A DNA stretch of 64,000 bases from Ruegeria atlantica (GTDB taxonomy: Bacteria > Pseudomonadota > Alphaproteobacteria > Rhodobacterales > Rhodobacteraceae). Location: contig NZ_WQFE01000001.1 of the NCBI RefSeq assembly GCF_013033965.1, positions 310,001 to 374,000 on the forward strand. Reading direction: 5' to 3'. Position 1 is the first letter of the stretch, and the number at the start of each line of letters is the position of its first letter. Below the pieces are notes generated by a model, which worked only from the letters and a program-made list of their open reading frames with translations, had not been told where the DNA came from and did not search any database. A program made the position numbers and the translations under genes. This document shows, in pieces, positions 1-8,453 of the stretch.

Positions 1-65
1 TCCATGAACTTTTACATAGCCGATGCTAAGTTGATGCCAACAGTTTGTGTTGGGAGGATGAATTC

Positions 66-758
66 ATGGACATCATTTGGCTTGGCCACGGTAGTTTCCG
101 CATCGAAACCGGCGGACAGGTTCTACTGATCGACCCCTGGCTGACCGGCAACCCTGTCTTGTCCGAGGACCAGCACGACCGCGCGCTGAATGGGGCGACA
201 CATATTCTACTGACCCACACACATTTTGATCATGTCGCCGATGTCGTATCGCTGGCCAAGCACCTGAAGGTTCCCGTCGTAGGGCAATACGACCTGATGG
301 GGTATTGGAGCGAGGCCGAAGGGTTGGAAACCATCGGATACAACAAGGGCGGGACTGTGAACCTGAACGGCGTAAAGGTCTCAATGGTGCCCGCCTCTCA
401 CAGCTCGACTTTTTCGACCCCGGATGGGCTGCGCACCGGCGGTAGCGAGGTCGGGTTCATGATCGCCTCTGAAGGGCGCATGCTGTATGTCTCTGGCGAC
501 ACAGATATCATGGCCGATATGGATTGGATGGGGGATTACTACAAACCCGACATAGGTATCCTTTCAGCAGGCGGCCATTTCACAATGGATATGAAGGGCG
601 CGGCTTACGCGGCCAAGCGGTACTTTGACTTCAAAACCGTGATTCCCTGCCATTACAAGACCTTCCCGATCCTGGAACAGTCCGCGCAGGCGCTGACCGA
701 CGGGTTACCGGGGGTGGATGTCATCGAACCCGAAGTGATGAAAGCCATCACCCTTTAG
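66..758 (+). CDS. UPF0173 family metal-dependent hydrolase (metallo-beta-lactamase fold)
   Basis: This is a soluble metallo-beta-lactamase-fold hydrolase of the UPF0173 type, about 230 residues, the usual length for the family. The metal-binding motif THTHFDH lies at about residues 50-56. Further metal ligands are likely in PASHSST, SGDTD and PCHYKTFP. I chose the ATG at 66 because GGAGG sits just upstream (52-56); an in-frame ATG at 45 is possible but lacks a ribosome site. No signal peptide is visible, so it is cytoplasmic. The natural substrate of the family is not established. It converges on tadA with only 2 bases between the stops. Confidence 0.9.
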   Translation: MDIIWLGHGSFRIETGGQVLLIDPWLTGNPVLSEDQHDRALNGATHILLTHTHFDHVADVVSLAKHLKVPVVGQYDLMGYWSEAEGLETIGYNKGGTVNLNGVKVSMVPASHSSTFSTPDGLRTGGSEVGFMIASEGRMLYVSGDTDIMADMDWMGDYYKPDIGILSAGGHFTMDMKGAAYAAKRYFDFKTVIPCHYKTFPILEQSAQALTDGLPGVDVIEPEVMKAITL

Positions 759-760
759 GG

Positions 761-1192
761 TCAACGCCGCGCGGCGAAAAAGTCTTTCAGCAGGTCGGCG
801 GCCTCTTGCCCTGCGATACCGTCGTAAACCTCTGGCACATGGTGCGCTTGTGTGTGGGTGAAAACCCGAGCGCCATGGGCTACCCCTCCGGATTTCGGGT
901 CGGCGGCCCCGTAATAGATGCGCCGGATACGCGCGGCCGCCAGCGCCGCTGCGCACATGGCACAAGGCTCCAACGTCACATAGAGGTCGTGATCGGGCAA
1001 ACGCTCGGAACCCGCCGCTGCACAAGCAGCGCGCAGAGCCAGAATCTCGGCATGGGCGGTGGGGTCGTTTAACTCACGGGTGCGGTTGCCAGCAGAGGCC
1101 ACGATCACGCCATCGGGTCCGACAATAACAGCGCCCACAGGCACTTCGCCGCGCGATGCCGCAGCTCGCGCTTCAACCAACGCTTTATCCAT
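761..1192 (-). CDS. tadA: tRNA adenosine(34) deaminase TadA-like
   Basis: This zinc-dependent deaminase converts adenosine to inosine at the wobble position of tRNA-Arg(ACG), a step needed to read CGN codons. The protein has the cytidine/deoxycytidylate deaminase signature: HAE at residues 47-49 (zinc ligand and proton-shuttle Glu) and PCAMC at 76-80 (two zinc Cys). The length of 143 residues fits TadA. The chosen start is the ATG at 1192; an in-frame ATG at 1210 would add six residues. It is divergent from rluB, about 80 bases away, so two RNA-modification genes share one upstream region. A guanine deaminase-like role is less likely but cannot be excluded by eye. Confidence 0.88.
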   Translation of the reverse strand: MDKALVEARAAASRGEVPVGAVIVGPDGVIVASAGNRTRELNDPTAHAEILALRAACAAAGSERLPDHDLYVTLEPCAMCAAALAAARIRRIYYGAADPKSGGVAHGARVFTHTQAHHVPEVYDGIAGQEAADLLKDFFAARR

Positions 1193-1271
1193 ATGCGATC
1201 TGAACACCATGCCTCTGACTGCAACAGAAACCTGTCTTTCGCAAGCGGCTGGGATGCGCTATGGGCTGCGG

Positions 1272-2081
1272 ATGACCAAAACCCCTCCTCCCGGCGACCG
1301 GATCGCCAAAGTCCTTGCCCGCGCAGGCGTTGCCTCGCGCCGTGAAGCTGAACGCATGATCGAAGCCGGTCGTGTGCGTGTAAATGGCAAGACAATCGAC
1401 AGCCCTGCCCTAAACGTCACTGCAAAAGACAAGATCATCGTCGACGGCAAACCGGTGTCCGAACCAGAACCGTCGCGCCTGTGGTTGTATCACAAGCCTT
1501 CGGGTCTTGTGACAACGACCCGCGACGAAAAGGGGCGCGCGACGATCTTCGACAATTTGCCTGAGGACATCCCGAGGGTCATGAGCGTCGGTCGGCTGGA
1601 CCTGAACTCGGAAGGTTTGCTGCTGTTGACTAATGACGGCGGGATCAAGCGCAAGTTGGAGCTGCCCTCGACCGGATGGCTGCGCAAATACCGCGTGCGG
1701 GTGAACGGCCGCCCCAAGGACGAGGATTTTGCACCACTCCGTAAGGGGCTTGTGATCGACGGGGAGCGCTTTTTGCCGATGGACGTCACGCTTGATCGCC
1801 AGCAAGGCGCGAATGCGTGGCTGACCATCGGTCTGCGCGAAGGCAAGAACCGTGAAATTCGTCGTGCGATTGAAGATATCGGTTTTGCGGTAAACCGGCT
1901 GCTGCGTGTGTCCTACGGCCCCTTCCAACTGGGAAGCCTGAAACCCGGCGAAGTCGAAGAGATCCGCCGCCGGGTCATGCGAGACCAGTTGGGTCTGGAG
2001 GCCGAGCCCGAAGCCCCGACCAAACGACCCGCGCGACCACAACGGAAACGGCCCCCCATCGGCAAGAAACCTCGCAAGTGA
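1272..2081 (+). CDS. rluB: 23S rRNA pseudouridine synthase (RluB/RsuA family)
   Basis: Pseudouridine synthase of the RsuA/RluB/RluE/RluF family, acting on ribosomal RNA; RluB modifies U2605 of 23S rRNA in E. coli. An S4 RNA-binding domain covers about residues 9-65, followed by the catalytic domain with the GRLDLNSEG motif, whose Asp (about residue 110) is the nucleophile. The C-terminal tail from about residue 235 is Pro/Lys/Arg-rich and probably disordered, as in many alphaproteobacterial homologs. I used the ATG at 1272, where family similarity begins (DRIAKVLARAGVASRREAE follows). The ATG at 1254 is an alternative. Assignment to RluB rather than RsuA rests on overall resemblance. Confidence 0.88.
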   Translation: MTKTPPPGDRIAKVLARAGVASRREAERMIEAGRVRVNGKTIDSPALNVTAKDKIIVDGKPVSEPEPSRLWLYHKPSGLVTTTRDEKGRATIFDNLPEDIPRVMSVGRLDLNSEGLLLLTNDGGIKRKLELPSTGWLRKYRVRVNGRPKDEDFAPLRKGLVIDGERFLPMDVTLDRQQGANAWLTIGLREGKNREIRRAIEDIGFAVNRLLRVSYGPFQLGSLKPGEVEEIRRRVMRDQLGLEAEPEAPTKRPARPQRKRPPIGKKPRK

Positions 2082-2162
2082 CGCAGGTTAGACAACCTTC
2101 CCCCTAGCGCCACGGCCTCTCATGGCCTAGATTTCCACAAGGGGCATACTTGGGGGGGCGCC

Positions 2163-2252
2163 ATGTCCGGGACCGGAGTGCAAAAATTAGCCTATGTCGT
2201 GCTGTTGGCACTAATGCTTGGCGTGTGCACTGGCCTGCTAGGGGGCTTGTGA
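2163..2252 (+). CDS. Predicted 29-residue hydrophobic membrane peptide
   Basis: A short ORF that begins at ATG 2163 and ends at TGA 2252. It encodes a 29-residue peptide that starts MSGTGVQKLAYVV and continues with an uninterrupted hydrophobic stretch to LLGGL. This is enough for one transmembrane helix and little else. The next gene starts 4 bases after its stop (2257), which suggests co-translation. A purine-rich run (GGGGGG) lies about 5-10 bases upstream of the ATG. I do not recognise a named family. It could be a small membrane partner of the downstream XpaC-like protein, a translated leader, or chance. Confidence 0.45.
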   Translation: MSGTGVQKLAYVVLLALMLGVCTGLLGGL

Positions 2253-2256
2253 GCGC

Positions 2257-3171
2257 ATGACCAAACGGTATGGCGGGAAATACAGCCCTCAGGGCGACTC
2301 GGCACAGCCAGAGCAAACTCCGCGCGGCCAGTTTGACGGCGTACGCGTCGAACCTGCCGGCGCCCGCGCCAACCTTTTGTTCTTGCCCGCGATCCCTTTG
2401 GTGTTCCTGTCACTGAACGACGGCGCAGTTGGCATGACAATCGGGCTGATTGCAGCCGGTGTTTTGACCGGCGCGGCATTCCTCTTGCGTGAAGGGTTGC
2501 GGGCGGAATCCGCTTATAATGCTCGGCGCACCGCCCGTCGTCCGGCGTTTCCCAGAAAGATATTCTCCAGTCTGCTGACTGGACTTGGGATCGGGTTGGC
2601 CGCGTACCGCACCGAGTTTCTGGATGCGGTCACAGTGTCCGAGGCTAGCCTTATTGCTCCGATCCTGTTTGGCTTGGTGGCTGGCGCCCTCCACTCTGTC
2701 TCATTCGGAATTGATCCGATGAAAGACAAGGGTATGGAGGGCATCGACACCTTTCAGCAAGACCGCGTGGCCCGCGTGGTGGAAGACGCGGAAACGCATC
2801 TGTCCGAGATGACCGATGCCATCAAGCGCGCGGGCGACCGCAGGATCGAGGCTCGCGTCGAACGGTTTCAGGATACCGCCCGCGAACTGTTCCGCACGGT
2901 CGAGGAAGACCCGCGCGATCTGGCTGGAGCACGAAAGTACCTGACCGTTTATTTGCAGGGTGCGCGTGACGCGACGGTCAAATTCGCAGATGTTTACGCC
3001 CGAACACGCGATGCGAAGACGTTGGAGGATTATTCAGCCCTGTTGGATGATCTTGAACAAAATTTCGCGGCTCGCACCCGCAAGATGCTTTTGGATGACC
3101 GCAGTGATCTGACGGTTGAAATTGATGTGTTGCGCGAAAGGCTGCAACGCGAAGGCGTCCGGTTGGACTGA
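2257..3171 (+). CDS. XpaC-like (5-bromo-4-chloroindolyl phosphate hydrolysis family) membrane protein
   Basis: This 304-residue protein resembles the XpaC family, named after a Bacillus gene linked to hydrolysis of a chromogenic phosphate; the true function is not known. Two hydrophobic regions (about residues 38-76 and 102-150, each probably a hairpin or helix pair) are followed by a long, charged helical cytoplasmic domain from about 155 to the end, with coiled-coil character. The N-terminal 30 residues are polar and probably disordered. It precedes a TelA-family gene by 30 bases, the same pairing as xpaC-telA in Bacillus, which supports the call. It probably acts at the inner membrane. Confidence 0.75.
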   Translation: MTKRYGGKYSPQGDSAQPEQTPRGQFDGVRVEPAGARANLLFLPAIPLVFLSLNDGAVGMTIGLIAAGVLTGAAFLLREGLRAESAYNARRTARRPAFPRKIFSSLLTGLGIGLAAYRTEFLDAVTVSEASLIAPILFGLVAGALHSVSFGIDPMKDKGMEGIDTFQQDRVARVVEDAETHLSEMTDAIKRAGDRRIEARVERFQDTARELFRTVEEDPRDLAGARKYLTVYLQGARDATVKFADVYARTRDAKTLEDYSALLDDLEQNFAARTRKMLLDDRSDLTVEIDVLRERLQREGVRLD

Positions 3172-3201
3172 CCGGCCACAATTTGAGAGAGGATTACCCC
3201 C

Positions 3202-4392
3202 ATGTCCGATGACATCAAGAACAAGGCGGTCGAAGCTGAAACATTGGTACAGGAAGTGACGGCTGTAGCCCTGCCCGACCCGACTGCCGAAATCGTCTCG
3301 CTGGAAGAAGCCGACGAACCCGTCAGCGCCGAAATCCGTAAGCGCATGGACGAGATCGACATGGATAACACCAATTCCATCGTTGCGTTCGGGTCGTCTG
3401 CCCAGGCGGAACTGCAGGAAATCAGCCAGGCCATGTTGGCGGATGTGCGCAACAAGGATGTCGGACCCGCCGGGGATAGCCTGCGCAATATTGTCACGAC
3501 GATCCGTGGATTTTCGGTCAGTGAACTCGACGTCCGGCGCGAACGCAGCTGGTGGGAAAAACTGATTGGTAAGGCAGCGCCATTCGCAAAATTCACCGCG
3601 CAGTTTGAAGACGTTCAGGGGCAGATCGACAAGATCACAGACGACTTGCTGGGCCATGAACACACGCTGCTGAAAGACATCAAGTCGCTGGACCTGCTGT
3701 ATGAAAAGACACTGGGTTTCTACGACGAGCTTGCGCTGTATATCGCAGCAGGCGAAGAAAAGCTGACCGAGCTGGACAGCCAGGACATCCCCGAAAAAGA
3801 AGCCGAAGTTCAGGCGGTGCCCGAAGACCAACAAGTGATGAAGGCGCAAGAGCTACGCGACTTGCGCGCCGCCCGAGACGATCTGGAACGGCGTGTGCAC
3901 GACCTGAAGCTGACTCGTCAGGTGACTATGCAGTCGCTTCCCTCGATCCGGTTGGTACAGGAAAACGACAAGTCGCTGGTGACAAAGATCAACTCGACCC
4001 TCGTCAACACAGTGCCTCTGTGGGAAACACAACTGGCGCAGGCCGTTACCATCCAGCGCAGCGCCGAAGCAGCTTCGGCCGTGCGCGATGCGAATGACCT
4101 GACGAATGAGCTGCTGACTTCGAACGCGGCGAACCTGCGCCAGTCGAACAAAATGATCCGCGAGGAAATGGAACGCGGTGTATTTGATATCGAAGCAGTC
4201 AAGCAAGCCAATGCCGATCTGATCGGTACGATCAACGAAAGCCTGGCAATTGCCGACGAAGGCAAGGCCAAACGCGCCGCTGCTGAACAGGAATTGCAGA
4301 AGATGGAGACCGAGCTGCGCGACACCCTTGCCGCTGCCAAGGCCCGCAAAGACGGGGTCGGCGACAACGCTGGAACTGCGGTTTCTAGTTAA
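3202..4392 (+). CDS. TelA-like toxic anion resistance family protein
   Basis: A 396-residue, strongly acidic and almost entirely helical cytoplasmic protein of the TelA/KlaA family. Members were named after tellurite resistance but most chromosomal copies have no proven role; some are linked to cell-envelope stress. Conserved-looking features include the RSWWEKLIGK segment near residues 114-123 and the LPSIRLVQENDKSLV segment near 245-260. A good ribosome site (GAGAGAGG) precedes the ATG at 3202. It overlaps nothing and is followed 13 bases later by the DUF2927 gene. Coiled coils extend over much of the C-terminal half. The function in this operon is inferred only from context. Confidence 0.85.
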   Translation: MSDDIKNKAVEAETLVQEVTAVALPDPTAEIVSLEEADEPVSAEIRKRMDEIDMDNTNSIVAFGSSAQAELQEISQAMLADVRNKDVGPAGDSLRNIVTTIRGFSVSELDVRRERSWWEKLIGKAAPFAKFTAQFEDVQGQIDKITDDLLGHEHTLLKDIKSLDLLYEKTLGFYDELALYIAAGEEKLTELDSQDIPEKEAEVQAVPEDQQVMKAQELRDLRAARDDLERRVHDLKLTRQVTMQSLPSIRLVQENDKSLVTKINSTLVNTVPLWETQLAQAVTIQRSAEAASAVRDANDLTNELLTSNAANLRQSNKMIREEMERGVFDIEAVKQANADLIGTINESLAIADEGKAKRAAAEQELQKMETELRDTLAAAKARKDGVGDNAGTAVSS

Positions 4393-4405
4393 AGGCAGGT
4401 TAGGC

Positions 4406-5362
4406 GTGCGGATACCGGGATATCTGAAACCCCTTATAGGCGTGGTGGCGCTGTTGGCGCTGGCCAATTGCGATGAAGCGCTGACATCTTCGGTTGCCCC
4501 GCAGCCGCGACCGGTGGCACCTGCGCCGGCGCCAAACGCCTACGTTCCCCCGTCCGCCGCAAGTCAGGATCTGGCCCGGTTTTACCAGCGGGTCGAACGT
4601 GACCTGCTGACCCGTGACATGTTGCGCGTGGACGGAGGCGGACCTGATACACCCTACGACGCCGACGATCTGGCCCGCAATTTCGAGGCCATAGCCTTTT
4701 ACAGCGAATACCCCGATCACGCGGTGACCACGCGCATTCGGCGAACGGACGGACAGCTTAGCCGGTGGGCCGGGCCTGTGCGGATTCAGACCGAGTTCGC
4801 CCCATCCGTAGCACCCGATATACGCAAAAAAGACGCGGCTGACGTCGAGGCGTTCGCGGAGCGGCTGGGTAAACTGACGGATCACCCGATCTCGGTCGTC
4901 AATCGCAAGGCAAACTTCCATGTCTTCTTTGCAGGCAAAGATGACAGCGCCTATGTGGTGAAACGTTTGAAACAGCTGATCCCCGGTATCAGCACGCCTT
5001 CGCTAGACTTGGTAGCAAACCCGCGTGCCAATATCGATTGTCTTGTTTTTGCGTCTCCCACCAAAAACTCGCCGTATAAATTTGTGCGGGCCGTCACGCT
5101 CATCCGGGCTGAACTGCCGGACCTTACCCGCCGCAGCTGCATTCACGAAGAGATCGCGCAAGGGCTTGGGCTATCCAATGACAGCCCCGCCGCACGGCCT
5201 TCGATATTCAACGACAATGACGAGTTTGCGCTGTTGACCAGCCATGACGAAAAACTTCTGACAATGCTTTATGACCCGCGCCTTGAACCCGGTGTAACGG
5301 CCGAAGACGCCCGCCCGGTGGTCCGGATTATTGCTCGCGAATTGATGGGCCAGCAGCTCTGA
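4406..5362 (+). CDS. DUF2927 domain protein with lipoprotein-like signal
   Basis: About 318 residues, probably exported. I chose the GTG at 4406 because it gives a short basic N-terminus, a hydrophobic core (LIGVVALLALA) and a Cys at about residue 22. The lipobox-like LANC has Asn before the Cys, which is unusual, so lipidation is uncertain. A Pro/Ala-rich linker follows. The DUF2927 domain runs from about residue 60 to the end and contains SCIHEEIAQGLGL near residue 250, followed by IFNDNDEF. This HExxxQ-LG pattern looks like a degenerate metallopeptidase active site, but no catalysis is known to me. An ATG at 4250 would force a long overlap with the TelA gene and is unlikely. Confidence 0.78.
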   Translation: MRIPGYLKPLIGVVALLALANCDEALTSSVAPQPRPVAPAPAPNAYVPPSAASQDLARFYQRVERDLLTRDMLRVDGGGPDTPYDADDLARNFEAIAFYSEYPDHAVTTRIRRTDGQLSRWAGPVRIQTEFAPSVAPDIRKKDAADVEAFAERLGKLTDHPISVVNRKANFHVFFAGKDDSAYVVKRLKQLIPGISTPSLDLVANPRANIDCLVFASPTKNSPYKFVRAVTLIRAELPDLTRRSCIHEEIAQGLGLSNDSPAARPSIFNDNDEFALLTSHDEKLLTMLYDPRLEPGVTAEDARPVVRIIARELMGQQL

Positions 5363-5383
5363 GCCCAAGGAAAGGAGACCCCA

Positions 5384-6532
5384 ATGGGTATTTTCGATTT
5401 TCTGACCGGAGAATTTATCGACGTCATTCACTGGGTCGACGACACCCGTGACACAATGGTCTGGCGTTTCGAGCGTGAAGGGCATGCGATCAAGTACGGT
5501 GCCAAGCTGACGGTGCGTGAAGGACAGGCAGCGGTATTCGTGCACGAGGGGCAATTGGCAGACGTTTTCACGCCGGGTCTTTATATGCTTGAGACCAACA
5601 ACATGCCGATCCTGACGACGCTGCAGCATTGGGATCACGGATTTCAGTCGCCCTTCAAGTCCGAGATCTATTTCGTTAACACGACGCGTTTCAATGATCT
5701 GAAATGGGGCACCAAGAACCCGATCATGCTGCGCGATCCGGAATTCGGACCGACCCGTATCCGCGCCTTTGGCACATACACGGTCCGGGTCAAGGACCCC
5801 GCGAAGTTCCTGATTGAAATCGTCGGCACCGATGGTGAATTCACCATGGATGAGATCAGCTTTCAGATCCGTAACATCATCGTGCAGGAGTTCAGCCGCG
5901 TAATCGCAGGATCGGGCATTCCGGTGCTGGACATGGCCGCCAACACCGCCGATCTGGGTAAACTTATCGCCGCCGAGGTGTCGCCCGTGCTGGAAGGTTA
6001 CGGGCTCGAGATGCCCGAGTTCTACATCGAAAACATCTCGCTACCGCCTGCGGTCGAGGCTGCGTTGGACAAGCGGACGTCGATGGGATTGGCGGGCGAT
6101 CTGGGCAAGTTCACCCAGTATTCCGCCGCCGAAGCGATGACTGCTGCCGCAAACAACTCCGGTCAGGGCGGCGGAATGGGCGCGGGTCTTGGCATGGGAA
6201 TGGGCATGGCGATGGCACAGCAGATGTCGAACATGGCAGCGGGTCAACCAAGCGGCCCGTGGGGCGGTTCCACCCCCGCTGCCCCGCAACCGGCGGCGCA
6301 TGCGGCACCGCCGCCGCCTCCACCGGTCGAGCATGTCTGGCATATCGCCGTGGACGGGCGGACCAGCGGACCGTTTTCCAAGGCCAAGATGGGCCGAATG
6401 GCAACCGAAGGTGAAATCACCCGCGATACCCATGTCTGGACGGCTGGTCAGGACGGCTGGAAGAAAGCGGGTGACGTGCAGGAATTGGCGCAGCTCTTTA
6501 CGATCCTGCCCCCTCCGCCGCCGGGTGCGTGA
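5384..6532 (+). CDS. SPFH-domain protein with C-terminal GYF_2 domain (YdjI-like)
   Basis: This 382-residue protein has an SPFH/stomatin-like domain of the type once labelled virion core protein (Bacillus YdjI) at about residues 20-230. A Gly/Met-rich stretch (about 260-290) and a Pro/Ala-rich linker follow, then a GYF_2 domain (about 318-372, with WHIAVDGRTSGPFSKAKM and a Trp-rich end). SPFH proteins oligomerise on membranes and organise lipid domains. In Bacillus, YdjI recruits PspA. GYF_2 domains usually bind proline-rich peptides, so the Pro-rich linkers here may be targets. A strong ribosome site (AAAGGAGA) precedes the ATG at 5384. It overlaps the next gene if that starts at GTG 6529. 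Confidence 0.85.
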   Translation: MGIFDFLTGEFIDVIHWVDDTRDTMVWRFEREGHAIKYGAKLTVREGQAAVFVHEGQLADVFTPGLYMLETNNMPILTTLQHWDHGFQSPFKSEIYFVNTTRFNDLKWGTKNPIMLRDPEFGPTRIRAFGTYTVRVKDPAKFLIEIVGTDGEFTMDEISFQIRNIIVQEFSRVIAGSGIPVLDMAANTADLGKLIAAEVSPVLEGYGLEMPEFYIENISLPPAVEAALDKRTSMGLAGDLGKFTQYSAAEAMTAAANNSGQGGGMGAGLGMGMGMAMAQQMSNMAAGQPSGPWGGSTPAAPQPAAHAAPPPPPPVEHVWHIAVDGRTSGPFSKAKMGRMATEGEITRDTHVWTAGQDGWKKAGDVQELAQLFTILPPPPPGA

Positions 6533-6570
6533 CACGGCTGTCTGGGCGACGGGACATGCAAGGCTTAGAA

Positions 6571-7659
6571 ATGACCGAAGAACATCGTTTCCCCTGCGAT
6601 CAATGCGGCGCGGATTACCGGTTTAATCCGGGCGACGGCACCCTGACATGTGACCATTGCGGGCACTCGGAGTCCATAGGTGCCGGACCGTGGGGCGGCG
6701 CCAGCCTGAAAGAGCTGGATTTCAACGCAGCGCTGACGAACAAGCTGCCGGACGCGGAAATCGAGGAAACCCGGGTCCTGTCCTGTCCGAACTGTGCGGC
6801 GCAGGTCGAGTTTGACCCGAACACCCATGCGGCCGAATGCCCGTTCTGCGCCACTCCGGTTGTCACGGAGACGGGTGTTAACCGGCATATCAAGCCAAAA
6901 GGCGTACTGCCATTTGCGCTGGACGAACGCTCGGCTCACAAGGCGATGTCGGATTGGCTGGGCAAGTTGTGGTTCGCGCCCAATGGGTTGAAGGATTACG
7001 CCCGAAAGGGTCGCAAGATGCAGGGGATTTATGTGCCCTATTGGACCTTCGACGCAGATACCAAATCAAGCTATCGCGGTGAGCGGGGCACGGTGTATTA
7101 CGAGACCCGAACTGTTATGCGCGACGGCAAGCGCGTACAGCAGCAGGTGGCCAAAGTGCGGTGGTCCCCAAAATCCGGCCGGGTAGCCCGATTCTTTGAC
7201 GATGTTCTGGTGCTGGCGTCTCAGTCATTGCCGAAACGATATACCGACGCTTTGGAGCCATGGGACTTGCCGGCACTTGAACCTTACCAGCCAGAGTATC
7301 TGGCGGGGTTCCGGGCCGAGGCTTACACCGTCGAACTGCAGGACGGCTACACCGAAGCGCGCGCGCACATGGCCCGTGTAATCGAAAGAGATGTGCGTTT
7401 TGATATCGGCGGTGACCGGCAGCGTGTCGACGCGATCGACACGGATGTTCGGGATGTGACCTTCAAGCACATATTGCTGCCTGTCTGGTTGGCCGCGTAC
7501 AAATACAGAGGTCAGACCTATCGTTTCGTTGTGAACGGCAGGACTGGGCGTGTTCAGGGCGAACGCCCATGGTCCGCCATCAAGATCACAATCGCTGTTG
7601 TCCTGGGTCTGCTGGTTGCCGCGGGTGTCGGGTACATGATTGCAACCGGTCAGCAATAG
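6571..7659 (+). CDS. Zinc-ribbon protein with C-terminal membrane anchor (YdjG-like)
   Basis: About 362 residues. Two zinc ribbons stand at the N-terminus: CxxC at residues 9-12 paired with CDHC at 27-30, and a second CPNC/CPFC pair near 70-95. A soluble middle domain follows, with YVPYWTFDADT, typical of the zinc-ribbon proteins once mislabelled as primosomal helicase-related. One transmembrane helix (ITIAVVLGLLVAAGVGYMI) lies at the very C-terminus. Bacillus YdjG has the same parts and works with YdjI, the family of the gene upstream. Start choice is uncertain: ATG 6571 (preceded by AAGG), ATG 6556, or GTG 6529, the last overlapping the SPFH stop by 4 bases. No nucleic-acid activity is visible. 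Confidence 0.78.
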   Translation: MTEEHRFPCDQCGADYRFNPGDGTLTCDHCGHSESIGAGPWGGASLKELDFNAALTNKLPDAEIEETRVLSCPNCAAQVEFDPNTHAAECPFCATPVVTETGVNRHIKPKGVLPFALDERSAHKAMSDWLGKLWFAPNGLKDYARKGRKMQGIYVPYWTFDADTKSSYRGERGTVYYETRTVMRDGKRVQQQVAKVRWSPKSGRVARFFDDVLVLASQSLPKRYTDALEPWDLPALEPYQPEYLAGFRAEAYTVELQDGYTEARAHMARVIERDVRFDIGGDRQRVDAIDTDVRDVTFKHILLPVWLAAYKYRGQTYRFVVNGRTGRVQGERPWSAIKITIAVVLGLLVAAGVGYMIATGQQ

Positions 7660-7759
7660 AACCGCGTCGCGTTCGCGTGCTATTTTGGCGGTTTAACCGC
7701 TTGAACATCGCTGAGCCTGCCGCCATCCTGCGCCTCGTCTGCACGAAGGGGAGAGCAGT

Positions 7760-8428
7760 GTGACGCTATCCGATCTGGATCGATTACTGGCCAAGCGGCA
7801 TTCTTGCCGGGCGTTCCGCTCCGACCCTGTTCCCAAAGACCAAATCGAACAGATTTTGAGCTGTGCATTACGTGCCCCCAGCTGGTGCAACGCCCAGCCC
7901 TGGAACGTCTTGATTACAAGCCGTACCCAGACAGACAAATTCCGAAAGGCGCTGCAAAGCGAAGTCGCGACCAGCGCGCCGGAACCCGACCTGCCGTTCC
8001 CGACGGCATATACCGGTATTTATCAAGAGCGTCGCCGCGAGTGCGGCTGGGCGTTGTACGAGGCCGTGGGCGTCGAACGCGGCGACCGCGAGGGTTCAGC
8101 AAAACAAATGCTGGAGAACTTTGCCCTTTTTGGTGCGCCGCATTGCGCGATCATCTCAAGCCCTGCGGAACTTGGCCCGTACGGGGCAATGGATTGCGGC
8201 GGTTTTGTCATGGCCTTCACCCTCGCCGCGCAAGCCTTGGGGGTGGCCACAATCCCTCAGGCCGCCGTGGCCAGCTATGGCAAGTTCCTGCACCGTTACT
8301 TCGACATCCCCGATGATCAGCTGATCTTGTGTGCAATCTCGTTCGGCTATTCAGACACAGACCATCCCGCGAACGGGTTTCGAACCAGCCGCGCCGGTTT
8401 GGACGAGATCACAAACTGGGTCGGGTAA
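7760..8428 (+). CDS. Nitroreductase family oxidoreductase
   Basis: A 222-residue FMN-dependent nitroreductase-fold enzyme that would use NAD(P)H to reduce nitro compounds, quinones or related substrates. The N-terminal [13 protein letters not shown] is the typical FMN-phosphate-binding start, with [11 protein letters not shown] around residues 39-49 and [11 protein letters not shown] near 160. Translation probably begins at GTG 7760, preceded by AAGGGGAGA. No signal peptide is present, so it is cytoplasmic. It lies about 100 bases after the zinc-ribbon gene and 25 bases before dtd, so it may be cotranscribed with dtd and the glycerate kinase. The physiological substrate cannot be read from the sequence. 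Confidence 0.88.
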   Translation: MTLSDLDRLLAKRHSCRAFRSDPVPKDQIEQILSCALRAPSWCNAQPWNVLITSRTQTDKFRKALQSEVATSAPEPDLPFPTAYTGIYQERRRECGWALYEAVGVERGDREGSAKQMLENFALFGAPHCAIISSPAELGPYGAMDCGGFVMAFTLAAQALGVATIPQAAVASYGKFLHRYFDIPDDQLILCAISFGYSDTDHPANGFRTSRAGLDEITNWVG

Positions 8429-8453
8429 CCACGTCACCAAACGGAGAACAGAT

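Noticed and set aside
3034..3849. Long minus-strand open frame of about 271 residues
   Set aside because: It lies opposite the XpaC/TelA genes, gives a low-complexity Phe/Val/Gln-rich product with no motif, and has no ribosome site. It is an antisense shadow of high-GC coding DNA.
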